Shown piece by piece: positions 56,170 through 64,000 of a stretch of 64,000 nt of DNA. How positions within the stretch are numbered: position 1 is the stretch's first letter; every line of letters starts with the position of its first letter. The position numbers were made by a program, and so were the translations under genes. The DNA is from Herbaspirillum autotrophicum (GTDB lineage: Bacteria > Pseudomonadota > Gammaproteobacteria > Burkholderiales > Burkholderiaceae_D): NCBI RefSeq assembly GCF_001189915.1, contig NZ_LFLS01000023.1, positions 1 to 64,000 on the forward strand, written 5' to 3'. Under the pieces are notes generated by a model. The model made no database searches. It had not been told where the DNA came from and worked only from the letters and a program-made list of their open reading frames with translations.

Positions 56170-56232
56170 GGTGTGCTCCGGATGCGTGCAGCCGCCATTC
56201 TAAAAAACCACGCTTTGCATGGCACTCCATCT

Positions 56233-56250
56233 CTTGCGGTCAAATTCATT
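56233..56250 (-). promoter_or_regulatory. Ada box upstream of oxygenase A-alkB-alkA
   Basis: Minus-strand AATGAATTTGACCGCAAG, identical over 18 bp to the element upstream of ada. It lies 64-81 bp before the oxygenase A ATG. It ties alkB and alkA to Ada control. Confidence 0.76.
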
Positions 56251-56493
56251 GCACCTGTTCCGGCATTTATTTCCACATGGCAGCAACTGAAAAAGAACAA
56301 CAACAAATCGCGGCTTTGCGCGAGGTTTTTGCTGGTTCTTGTTTGATTATTGACGCGCCGATGACATAATAAAAAGACAACATATTCATGGCAAAAACAC
56401 CAACATTTCCTACCAGAAACGATGAGACGAAATGCACATCACTTATTTCCGGCGCGCGATCAACGCCGTCCATTAGGGTCCCGACAAACTATG

Positions 56494-56507
56494 GCAAACC
56501 GGTTTGC
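56494..56507. promoter_or_regulatory. 14-bp perfect palindrome upstream of the GGDEF gene
   Basis: GCAAACCGGTTTGC, a fully symmetric site about 50 bp before the GGDEF ATG. Its form resembles LacI/GalR-family operators. No regulator of that family is in the window. The rest of the 388-bp gap (56170-56557) is A/T-richer than its surroundings and otherwise holds only the Ada box. Confidence 0.5.
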
Positions 56508-56557
56508 AAGCAATCCCGAACCGCAGTGCATCAAACAGAAAAGTAATAATTACCTGA

Positions 56558-57916
56558 ATGCAATCGAGCATAACTCCCGTTAGCGAAGCGCTTCGCGTGG
56601 AGCAAAAATCTGCTGCGCTGTTTGCCGTCATCGCCATCGCGGTGATGGCGGGCAGCGTCAAGCTGATCGCAGACACACCACTCGGGATTTCCATCAAATT
56701 CGTGCCGGCCTTTGCAGCATCGATGCTGGTGCTGAATCTGGTGACGGCCGCATTGCTGATGAATCTCGGCTATTTCTTCAAAAGCACCGGGTCGCTGTTG
56801 CTCGGCGGCGTGTTCCTGATCCGCGCCATTGGCATCATTCCGCATTTCCTCAGTTTTCCGACGACGCTGGAAACCGTGACCGGGCAATCACCGATTACCG
56901 CCTGGTACTGGATCGCGTGGCATGCCGAATTCGCCTTGGGCCTGATCTTCTATGCACTGGCGGCGGACCGGGCCGCGCACTGGAAGGAATTGACCGTGGT
57001 CGACATCGCCGCCATTGCCACCAGTTTTGTCCTGGTCTGCATGGTGACGCTGTACCTGTGTTCGCCATGGCTGCCAACGTTGTTGCGCAGCGGCGATTTC
57101 CAGGAACCGGTGCATAGCCTGACGGCCAAACTGCTGGTAATTTTGCATGTCCTGCTTTACCTCACCGCGCTGACGCTGGTGGTGGTACGCATGCGGCCGT
57201 TCACGATAGTGCAGTTGTGGCTGACCGTATGCCTGGTGGGCCTGGCCATCGATGCCGCACTCGGTTTGTCCTGGAGCGGCCGTTTCACGCTGGGCTGGTA
57301 TTTCGGCCGGGCGCTCAATATCCTGACCAGTCTGGTCATGTTGCTGGTGTTGATGGCAGAGGCAGTGCGGCTGTTCCGGCAAACCGCAGACGCCAATCAC
57401 GACCTCCATCACAAAGCTTCGCATGACGCGCTGACCGGCCTGTACAACCGGCGCAGTCTCGACCTCGGCCTGGAACTGGCATGGCGGCAATCGCACCGCG
57501 ACCACAAACCGCTGTCACTGGCGCTGATCGACATCGACAATTTCAAACTGTTCAATGACACCTACGGACATCCGGCCGGCGACCAATGCTTGCAGAACGT
57601 CAGCAAGGTGTTGCAGCAATTCGCTCGCCGCCCCGGTGACATGGCGGTGCGCTATGGCGGCGAAGAATTCGTGCTGTTGCTGACCGGGGCTTCCGAAACC
57701 GATGCGGCGCTGACGCTGGAGCAGTTCCGGCAAGCCATTTGCGATCTGGAACTGCCGCACCGTAACAATCCCGGCAAGATCGTCACGGTCAGCATCGGCA
57801 TTGCCAGCAGCCGGCCGCTCACGTATGCCGGCAACGCCCTCGATTTGATCTCGGCTGCCGACAAGGCGCTCTATCGGGCCAAGCATGCCGGTCGCAATGC
57901 GATTCGGGCGGCATGA
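56558..57916 (+). CDS. membrane-bound diguanylate cyclase (GGDEF)
   Basis: A 452-residue protein. Residues 25-270 form seven to eight hydrophobic segments, a membrane sensor module resembling MASE-type domains. Residues 280-450 form a GGDEF domain with HDALTGLYNRRSLD, ALIDIDNFKLFNDTYGHPAGDQCL and active-site RYGGEEFVLLL. GGEEF is an accepted active variant, so it should make cyclic di-GMP. No EAL domain is present. The ribosome site is weak. A palindromic site lies upstream. Confidence 0.9.
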   Translation: MQSSITPVSEALRVEQKSAALFAVIAIAVMAGSVKLIADTPLGISIKFVPAFAASMLVLNLVTAALLMNLGYFFKSTGSLLLGGVFLIRAIGIIPHFLSFPTTLETVTGQSPITAWYWIAWHAEFALGLIFYALAADRAAHWKELTVVDIAAIATSFVLVCMVTLYLCSPWLPTLLRSGDFQEPVHSLTAKLLVILHVLLYLTALTLVVVRMRPFTIVQLWLTVCLVGLAIDAALGLSWSGRFTLGWYFGRALNILTSLVMLLVLMAEAVRLFRQTADANHDLHHKASHDALTGLYNRRSLDLGLELAWRQSHRDHKPLSLALIDIDNFKLFNDTYGHPAGDQCLQNVSKVLQQFARRPGDMAVRYGGEEFVLLLTGASETDAALTLEQFRQAICDLELPHRNNPGKIVTVSIGIASSRPLTYAGNALDLISAADKALYRAKHAGRNAIRAA

Positions 57917-57999
57917 GCGAATAACAGTTACATTAGGGCCTGTTAACCAACGCTGAATGACAGTCCCCGCGTTCTTCCCATTCTTTCCGAAAGGCCCTC

Positions 58000-58398
58000 A
58001 TGACAATCGAAGTGATTCGCGACCAGTCGCAGGCCATGCGCCACATTGTGCATGTCCGCCAGCATTTGATTTCAACCGATGCCGCCGTCGACGAAGGCGG
58101 CGCCGACGCCGGTCCCTCGCCGCACGATTTGTACGATGCGGCCCTCGGCGCCTGCAAGGCATTGACACTGGTGTGGTACGCCAAACGCAAGGGCATCGCG
58201 CTGGAAGATGTGCAAGTCAACATCACGCGCGACGCAGCGGCGGAGCGGCAAGGTACTTATCGTCTGACCGCGGCACTGCACCTGAGCGGCGATCTGAATG
58301 ACGCCCAACGGCAGGAATTGCTGAGCGTGGCGGAAAAATGCCCGGTGCATAAATTGATGACCACGGTCACCACTGAAATCACCACAGTGCTGGTCTGA
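58000..58398 (+). CDS. OsmC family protein
   Basis: A 132-residue protein of the OsmC/Ohr fold. The segment ISTDAAVDEGGADAGPSPHDLYDAALGACKA near residue 25 and the catalytic-type Cys near residue 52 in ALGACKALTL, plus SVAEKCPVHKLM near the end with the second Cys, are typical. Such proteins reduce organic or fatty-acid hydroperoxides. It stands alone between the GGDEF and NYN genes. Confidence 0.89.
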   Translation: MTIEVIRDQSQAMRHIVHVRQHLISTDAAVDEGGADAGPSPHDLYDAALGACKALTLVWYAKRKGIALEDVQVNITRDAAAERQGTYRLTAALHLSGDLNDAQRQELLSVAEKCPVHKLMTTVTTEITTVLV

Positions 58399-58634
58399 AG
58401 CATGACAGCGCAAACCGCAGATGCCGGTTTGCGGGCCGGCCCCCGGCACTGGGATTACAATAGCGTCATTGCAGTACATTCCGGTTGCGCACACATTGTT
58501 GTCGTGCCGCCGCACCTGATGCACTCTTCTTCCTTTAACCGTTCCCCATTTCCCATGCCCGTGCGATCCCTTGCAACATCTCTGCACCGCCACCGGCATG
58601 GCCACCCGCAGCATTAACGGACTCAGAAAACGAT

Positions 58635-59855
58635 ATGGCATCATCCAACGAAACCGTCAGCATGGCGATTTTTTGCGACTTTGAAAACGTCGCCCTCGGC
58701 GTACGCGACGCCAATTACGAGAAATTCGACATCAAGCCGGTACTCGAACGGCTCTTGCTCAAGGGCAGTATCGTCGTCAAGAAAGCCTATTGCGACTGGG
58801 AGCGCTACAAAAGCTTCAAGGCCACCATGCATGAAGCCAACTTCGAGCTGATCGAAATTCCGCATGTGCGCCAGTCCGGCAAGAATTCGGCCGATATCCG
58901 TCTGGTCGTCGATGCACTCGATCTTTGCTATACCAAATCGCACGTCAACACCTTCGTGATCATCAGCGGCGACTCCGACTTCTCGCCGCTGGTATCGAAA
59001 CTGCGCGAAAACGCCAAGCAAGTGATTGGCGTCGGCGTCAAACAATCCACCTCCGATCTGCTGGTAGCCAATTGCGACGAATTCATCTTTTACGATGATC
59101 TGGTGCGCGAAAGCCGCCGCGCCGCGGCCAAACGCGATCCGCGCGCCGCCCAATCAGGTACCCGCCGCACCCCGGAAGAAGAACGTCGGCGCAAGGAAGA
59201 AATGGAAGTGCGCAAGCGCCAGGCACTCGAACTGGCAGTGGAAACCTTTGATGCACTGGTATCGGAACGCGGCGACAGCGGCAAGATCTGGGCGTCGGTA
59301 TTGAAAGAAGCCATCAAGCGCCGCAAACCAGACTTCAGCGAATCCTATTACGGCTTCCGCACTTTCGGCAATTTGCTGGAAGAAGCGCAAACCCGTGGCT
59401 TGCTGGAATTCGGCCGGGATGAAAAATCCGGCGCCTATGTGTACCGCAGCAATAATGCCGCGACCAGCCAGGACAATGCAGCGGATCAGGTGGCACACAC
59501 TGCCGCCGTGGAAACAGCAGAAACGCCAAACGAACCTGCCGCCGCCGAAGAGAACGCAGCCAAGCCGGAAGCACGACGCAAAAGTCGCGGCGGCCGCAAA
59601 CCGGCAGCCAAAAAGCTGACGGAAACGCCAACCCCGGTAGCAGCAGCACCGGTAGTGGCCGCTCCAACAGTGACCGCGCCGACAACGCCAGCTCCGGCAC
59701 CAAAAGCCACCAAATCGTCACCGGCGGCGGCCGTCAAGATTGTCGCAGCGGCAGAAACAGAAACCCCGGCAGCAGCGACCACCAAACCGGCCCGCAAGCC
59801 GGCGACACGCAGCCGCCGTCCGCGCGCCAAACCCGACGCACCAAGTCAGGAATAA
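58635..59855 (+). CDS. NYN-domain ribonuclease-like protein with OST-HTH/LOTUS domain
   Basis: A 406-residue protein. The N-terminal NYN (PIN-like) domain (residues 8-160) carries the acidic residues in FCDFEN, NSADIRLVVDAL and ISGDSDFSPLV. Then comes a charged helix (175-200), an OST-HTH/LOTUS RNA-binding domain (about 200-275; GKIWASVLKEAIKRRKPDF), and an Ala/Pro/Lys-rich disordered tail of about 120 residues ending RSRRPRAKPD. The combination suggests an RNA-targeting nuclease like LabA/MARF1 relatives; its target is unknown. A P-loop ATPase gene follows after 19 bp. Confidence 0.87.
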   Translation: MASSNETVSMAIFCDFENVALGVRDANYEKFDIKPVLERLLLKGSIVVKKAYCDWERYKSFKATMHEANFELIEIPHVRQSGKNSADIRLVVDALDLCYTKSHVNTFVIISGDSDFSPLVSKLRENAKQVIGVGVKQSTSDLLVANCDEFIFYDDLVRESRRAAAKRDPRAAQSGTRRTPEEERRRKEEMEVRKRQALELAVETFDALVSERGDSGKIWASVLKEAIKRRKPDFSESYYGFRTFGNLLEEAQTRGLLEFGRDEKSGAYVYRSNNAATSQDNAADQVAHTAAVETAETPNEPAAAEENAAKPEARRKSRGGRKPAAKKLTETPTPVAAAPVVAAPTVTAPTTPAPAPKATKSSPAAAVKIVAAAETETPAAATTKPARKPATRSRRPRAKPDAPSQE

Positions 59856-59874
59856 GCGCACAGGCGAGGTCAAC

Positions 59875-60450
59875 ATGCATCATGCAGATCATTTGTTTGT
59901 GATCACCGGCGGCCCCGGCTCCGGCAAAAGCACCTTGATCGATGCCCTCGCCGCACTTGGCTACGCGCGTACGGTGGAAGCCGGACGCAGCGTGATTCAG
60001 TCGCAACTGGCCAGCGGCGGTCAGGCCTTGCCGTGGAGTGACCGCCGCGCCTTCGCCAAGCAAATGCTCAAACATGAAGTGCGCAGCTATCGCACGGCAC
60101 AACTGCAACCCGGTCCGGTACTGTGCGATCGCGGCATTCCCGACATCGTCGGCTATCTGCAACTGGAACAGTTGCCGACCAGCAGTTGCCTGCTGCACGC
60201 GGCCAGAAGCTTTCGTTACCACCACCAGGTATTCATCGCGCCGCCGTGGCCGGAAATCTACCGCCAGGATGCCGAACGCAAGCAGACGCCCGAAAGAGCC
60301 GAACTGACCTGGAAAACCATGGTCAGCGTGTACCGCGAACTTGGTTATGCGTTGACCGAAATTCCGCGCGGGTCAGTAGCGGCACGCGTGCAGTTCTTGC
60401 AAGAACATATCGGACCGCCACCAAACCCGCAATTGGCTCAGAAGGTGTAG
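59875..60450 (+). CDS. AAA_28-type P-loop ATPase/kinase
   Basis: A 191-residue protein with Walker A ITGGPGSGKSTLIDAL near residue 12, LCDRGIPDIVGYL near 83 (Walker B-like Asp), and a lid region rich in Arg (IYRQDAERKQTPERAELTW) near 128. This architecture resembles nucleotide or small-molecule kinases of the AAA_28 group. Likely co-transcribed with the NYN gene. The 3' end overlaps the convergent mipA-like gene by 13 bases. Confidence 0.83.
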   Translation: MHHADHLFVITGGPGSGKSTLIDALAALGYARTVEAGRSVIQSQLASGGQALPWSDRRAFAKQMLKHEVRSYRTAQLQPGPVLCDRGIPDIVGYLQLEQLPTSSCLLHAARSFRYHHQVFIAPPWPEIYRQDAERKQTPERAELTWKTMVSVYRELGYALTEIPRGSVAARVQFLQEHIGPPPNPQLAQKV

Positions 60451-61238
60451 TTAAGCGCAGCCATGGTGCCGTAGCTGGTGCGGGCTTTCACAATCGGGCT
60501 GTCTGCGGCAGTCTTCATATAGCGCGTCACTTCGGTGGCCGCCAGCAACGACCAGTTGGCATTGAAGGTGTGGGTCCAGGCCAGCGATGATTTCAGCGCA
60601 TACAGGCCGGAACCCGGGCTGTATTTCGCAAAGCGGGTGCGCGCTGCCTGCGTATCAGTAACGCCAAAGAAGCTCTGGTTATAGTCGGCACTGCCGAAAT
60701 GCGCACTGCCGGCCAGTGCCAGTTTATCTTTTGGCATGTTGAGCACTATCGCGTTGACCCGCGCATGCATGGTCCGGCCACGTTCGCGGTTGCTCACCGG
60801 TTGCGATATCCCGGCCGCCAGCAAGACCCGTGGCGTCAAATTGAGCCCGAGCTCGGCATTGACCAGCACCGAAGCCTTGATATCTCCCATGCCTTTAAGC
60901 TGGTTCGAACCCGGCTTGAATTTTTCGTTGGCGTCGGTACGTCCCGGATCGTAGGACAGCGCTGCCGATGCAAAGAACGTGTCACCCAGCCGGTGACGGT
61001 AACCGATGCCCTGAACGCCATCGATGAAACCGCCCCACGGGGTAGTCACCGTCAATACCGGCAATGCAGCAACAACATGTTCGTCGCTGCCGGCGTAGCG
61101 CGGCATGTAGGCAACGCCCAGACCGACGCTGACAGCGGTAGTGTCAGGCGGTGCCGGTGATGCCTGCTGCGCCTGTACCGGTAATGCACTGATGGCACCA
61201 GACAAGATTGCAGCGGCGGTGGCGTAGCGGTATTTCAT
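60438..61238 (-). CDS. MipA/OmpV family outer-membrane protein
   Basis: A 266-residue protein with signal peptide (MKYRYATAAAILSGAISALPVQA) and a barrel of amphipathic strands ending in the aromatic NYTF. The N-terminal VGLGVAYMPRYAGSDEHVVAALPVLTV block is the family signature. MipA was described as a scaffold for murein enzymes, OmpV as a porin-like protein. ATG at 61238 is preceded by GGGAGA. It is divergent from the two-component system, suggesting that it is a target. Confidence 0.88.
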   Translation of the reverse strand: MKYRYATAAAILSGAISALPVQAQQASPAPPDTTAVSVGLGVAYMPRYAGSDEHVVAALPVLTVTTPWGGFIDGVQGIGYRHRLGDTFFASAALSYDPGRTDANEKFKPGSNQLKGMGDIKASVLVNAELGLNLTPRVLLAAGISQPVSNRERGRTMHARVNAIVLNMPKDKLALAGSAHFGSADYNQSFFGVTDTQAARTRFAKYSPGSGLYALKSSLAWTHTFNANWSLLAATEVTRYMKTAADSPIVKARTSYGTMAALNYTF

Positions 61239-61405
61239 TTTTTTCTCCCGAAGTGAATTGACCGCCATTGTCGGCACCGCAAGCGTCCGGGTCTGTTAGA
61301 GATTCGTGTCCAAATGTGTTTCTTTACACGCAGATGTTTTTGTTTGTAATCGGCGCTCATCGCGCCTCCCGGGCCGCTATCATGCGCACAGGGAAAAGGA
61401 AGTGC

Positions 61406-62104
61406 ATGAAAAAAATACTATTGATAGAAGACGATATCCGGCTTGCCGAATTGATATCCGAATACCTCTGCCGTTACGACTTCAACGTGGTTCAGGTATT
61501 GCGTGGTGATCAGGCACTGAGCGCGATTGCACGCGAACAGCCGGATGTGGTGATTCTCGATCTGATGTTGCCCGGCATGGATGGCATGGATATCTGCCGT
61601 CAGTTGCGCAAAAGCTCGGCCTTGCCGGTACTGATGCTGACTGCGCGCGCCGACATTTTCGATCAGGTTACCGGTCTGGAAATCGGTGCCGATGATTACA
61701 TGCTCAAGCCGGTGCAACCGCGTCTGCTGCTGGCCCACCTGCGCGCCATATTGCGACGCCAGGAAAACCATCCCGACAGCAGTCCGAATCGCGTACTGCG
61801 CTTCGGTGAACTGCAGATTGATCTGGCTGCGCGTCAGGTGTGCTGGAAAGGCAATGAGATTGATCTGAAGACATCCGACTACAACCTGTTCGTGATTCTG
61901 GTGCAGGCCGCCGGCCATGTCCTGAGCCGCGACGAATTGCTGCGGCGCTGGCGCGGCATCGATTTCGACGGCATGGATCGTACCGTCGATGTCAGCATCT
62001 CGCGGCTGCGGCGACGTTTCAATGACGATGCGCAGGAACCACGCAAAATCAAGACCGTCTGGGGTCGCGGCTATCTGTTCAGCCCGATCGCCTGGGAGGA
62101 ATAA
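61406..62104 (+). CDS. OmpR-family response regulator (RstA-like)
   Basis: A 232-residue protein. Receiver domain with LIEDDIRLAELISEY, phospho-Asp52 in ILDLMLPGMDG, MLTARAD and Lys in YMLKPVQ; winged-helix DNA-binding domain from about 130 with LKTSDYNLFVILVQAAGHVLSRDELL and TVWGRGYLF. Start at 61406 has AAAGGAAG upstream. Its last codon overlaps the kinase ATG (TAATG). Confidence 0.93.
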   Translation: MKKILLIEDDIRLAELISEYLCRYDFNVVQVLRGDQALSAIAREQPDVVILDLMLPGMDGMDICRQLRKSSALPVLMLTARADIFDQVTGLEIGADDYMLKPVQPRLLLAHLRAILRRQENHPDSSPNRVLRFGELQIDLAARQVCWKGNEIDLKTSDYNLFVILVQAAGHVLSRDELLRRWRGIDFDGMDRTVDVSISRLRRRFNDDAQEPRKIKTVWGRGYLFSPIAWEE

Positions 62105-63399
62105 TGCTACGCATATTGTTGCGGCTGTATCTGTTGGTGGCAGCATTGGCGATACTCTCTATCGTGATGGTCGAACGCGGTTTTCCGTATCTGTTCGCAG
62201 ACCAGTTCGAGCAAGCCGTAGAGCGTGAATACCAGACCGAAATTTTTTTGCTGCGCCGCTATCTTGACGGTCACTCCTTGCAACAACAGCAGCTGATGCT
62301 GGATGACCTCAATCGCTTGTCAAGACGCCGTTACCACTACATGGAGCCGGAAGAAATCGATCAACTGACGCCCGCCATCCGGGAAAAACTGACGCATCAA
62401 AGCCTGGTCTGGAAAGGCGGCGGCGGCAGATGTTGTGAAATTTATGCACCGCTGGCCAATGGCGGTGTACTCGCCGTCAACACTGTCAACGATTTGCAAT
62501 GGCTGGAGTCGGTGGCTTACGTGGTCTTTTTACTCATGCTGCTGGCCGCAGTCTGCATCTGGCTGGTGCCGCATTGGCGCGATCTGGAAAAGCTGCGCAT
62601 GGCAGCGGCAAAATTCGGCACCGGGGCGCTCGATGCACGCGCCGGACTCTCCGGCCGGTCGTCGATTCGCCAGTTAAGCAGCCACTTTGACAACATGGCT
62701 GATCGCATCGGAAAGCTGATCCAGTCGCAGCGCGACATGATCAATGCGGTATCGCACGAATTGCGTACACCGCTGGCACGGCTTGAATTCGGCCTGGATA
62801 ATCTGCTCGACAAGGTGAGCGGCGAAGCCGCCGAAAAACGAATTCATGGCTTGCGTGGCGATGTTGGCGAACTGGAAACACTGGTTGCCGAACTGCTGAC
62901 GCTGGGTATGCTGGAACACGACCGGCAAGCGGTATTTACGGAACGCGTGACGTTGTCATCCTTTCTGCGCGAATCAACCGGCATTGCCGGCGAGGCCTGG
63001 CAACAAAAGAACATGTTGCTGACCTGGGCCATCGATCCGCTGTTGCATGAGATCGTCACGGAACCGCGCAGTCTGGCGCGCGCCTTCTCGAATCTGGTAC
63101 GCAATGCCTTCCGCCATGCCCGTGGCCGCATCCTGATCCGGGCCGAAATCTACGATGCCACCCACTGGAACCTGATCGTCGAAGATGACGGCAATGGCAT
63201 TCCGTTTGCAGAACGGGAGCGGGTGTTTGAATCGTTTTACCGGCTGGATCAGAGTCGCCAGCGCGCCACCGGCGGCTTTGGTCTCGGTCTGGCGATTGTC
63301 AAAAAAATCGCCGAACGACATGGCGGCAGCATCCGCGTCGAAACCTCCGAACTCGGCGGCGCCATGTTCGTCATGCGTTTGCCATTGCAATTAAATTAA
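62104..63399 (+). CDS. sensor histidine kinase (RstB-like)
   Basis: A 431-residue kinase with two membrane segments (residues 5-24 and 137-157) around a periplasmic domain of about 110 residues, HAMP (158-212), HisKA with phospho-His218 in NAVSHELRTPLARLEF, and HATPase with VEDDGNGIPF and GGFGLGLAIVKKIAERHGG. Length equals E. coli RstB and the regulator is RstA-like. The periplasmic domain contains a Cys pair (GGRCCEIY), a possible metal or redox sensor. Confidence 0.92.
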   Translation: MLRILLRLYLLVAALAILSIVMVERGFPYLFADQFEQAVEREYQTEIFLLRRYLDGHSLQQQQLMLDDLNRLSRRRYHYMEPEEIDQLTPAIREKLTHQSLVWKGGGGRCCEIYAPLANGGVLAVNTVNDLQWLESVAYVVFLLMLLAAVCIWLVPHWRDLEKLRMAAAKFGTGALDARAGLSGRSSIRQLSSHFDNMADRIGKLIQSQRDMINAVSHELRTPLARLEFGLDNLLDKVSGEAAEKRIHGLRGDVGELETLVAELLTLGMLEHDRQAVFTERVTLSSFLRESTGIAGEAWQQKNMLLTWAIDPLLHEIVTEPRSLARAFSNLVRNAFRHARGRILIRAEIYDATHWNLIVEDDGNGIPFAERERVFESFYRLDQSRQRATGGFGLGLAIVKKIAERHGGSIRVETSELGGAMFVMRLPLQLN

Positions 63400-63636
63400 G
63401 ATTTTTTCCTTATGCGCGGCAGCGCTGACATGCGCTGCCCGCATATTGCCGCCAAATTCCTCCGAAGGCAGGCTGGAAGAGGAAAGCAGACCCGAAATAC
63501 GTGGTCTGTTTTCACGATCCATAGCGCAAAACCCGACTAAGCTACCTTACCGCCAAACCGATCAGTGTTGCCGCCTGCGCATTGATACATTGAAAACAAT
63601 TCCGGGTTTGGCATATCAATCCGTCAGGGGAAAAAA

Positions 63637-64000
63637 ATGAGCATGCTGGGAAATATAAAAATCGGAAAACGTCTGGGCATAGGATTTTTCCTGATCCTGT
63701 TGTTTGCCATCGCCATCACGGCAATCGGTATCTGGCGGCTGGATATGGTGGCGACATCGACCCGCACCATGATGGCCCAGCCGCTGGCGAAAGAACGTTA
63801 TATCGGCGACTGGTATCGCAACATCGTCAGCGGCGTGCGGCGCACGCTGGCCATTGCCAAAAGCAGCGATGATTCGTTGGGCGCTTTTTTTGCAGACGAT
63901 GTCAAGATCAGCACCCAGACATCCAGCGTTCTGCAAAAACAGATTGAGGCGCTGATCGACGGCGATGCCGAAAAAACCTTGTTCGGCAAGCTCGGGGAAG
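63637..64000 (+). CDS. methyl-accepting chemotaxis protein, N-terminal part (cut by window end)
   Basis: The first 121 residues of an open frame that runs off the right edge. Start MSMLGNIKIGKRLGIGF with one membrane segment (about 16-36), then the ligand-binding region that begins like a four-helix-bundle MCP sensor (RTMMAQPLAKERYIGDWYRN). GGGGA lies just before the ATG. The cytoplasmic signalling part is outside the window, so the family call rests on the N-terminus alone. Confidence 0.78.
   Translation, partial: MSMLGNIKIGKRLGIGFFLILLFAIAITAIGIWRLDMVATSTRTMMAQPLAKERYIGDWYRNIVSGVRRTLAIAKSSDDSLGAFFADDVKISTQTSSVLQKQIEALIDGDAEKTLFGKLGE

Noticed and set aside
56278..56369. Short open frame of under 30 codons upstream of oxygenase A
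   Set aside because: No ribosome-binding site, no hydrophobic or conserved feature, and it lies in an A/T-rich non-coding gap.

Overview
The window looks like a chromosomal segment of a betaproteobacterium, most likely Burkholderiales and probably Oxalobacteraceae (Herminiimonas/Collimonas type). The grounds are the metX-metW pair, the proteobacterial GshA linked to gshB, a regulatory EIIA(Man)-HPr-EI gene set, the DUF3567/DUF1840/DUF3717/DUF4390 small-protein families, a phasin gene, and a Tyr-Gly-Thr tRNA cluster of the kind that precedes a tuf gene in this group. Genes are tightly packed and I see no insertion sequence, prophage, rRNA or CRISPR array. Family calls come from reading motifs, without database searches.

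Layout. 1-0.4 kb: three tRNA genes on the minus strand behind a strong promoter. 0.5-3.8 kb: metX-metW-ampG, with metX preceded by a SAM-II-type riboswitch that appears coupled to an intrinsic terminator. 3.9-8.8 kb: gshA-gshB-EIIA-HPr-EI. 9-11.9 kb: TorF porin-glnK-amtB behind a sigma-54 promoter and an NtrC-type site. 11.9-21.4 kb: mixed housekeeping genes, including ubiK-comM, an amidohydrolase with an orphan NlpA-type binding protein, transporters and small proteins. 21.6-27.3 kb: an overlapping operon lysE-rsmB-DUF4390-ntrY followed by a short NtrX-like regulator lacking the AAA+ domain. 27.5-36.2 kb: DUF3567, EamA, kup, a structured leader before a 2OG-Fe(II) oxygenase and an MFS carrier, a patatin, and a phasin with flanking operators. 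36.4-41.1 kb: an IclR regulator, a polar amino-acid ABC importer, hutG and hutD. 41.1-51.8 kb: a flavoprotein, LtrA, a PPOX protein, an MnmC with a degraded methyltransferase half, a GntR/AEC pair, a phosphoesterase, a CobW GTPase and ribA. 51.9-56.2 kb: an alkylation-repair island. 56.5-64 kb: GGDEF, OsmC, NYN-LOTUS plus P-loop ATPase, MipA/OmpV divergent from a two-component system, and the start of a chemoreceptor.

The most interesting region is the alkylation-repair island. Two minus-strand units carry oxygenase A-alkB-alkA and ada-oxygenase B-small Ada-type metal-binding protein. Each lies behind the same 18-bp element, which contains an AAT-N6-GCAA Ada box. The Ada protein has lost three of the four zinc cysteines of its methylphosphotriester sensor domain but keeps the methyl-acceptor-position cysteine and the C-terminal methyltransferase. 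Two uncharacterised paralogous 2OG-Fe(II) oxygenases are built into the regulon, and one has lost an internal segment. The second highlight is the SAM-II/terminator attenuator of metX, in which an anti-terminator competing with both aptamer and terminator can be read directly.
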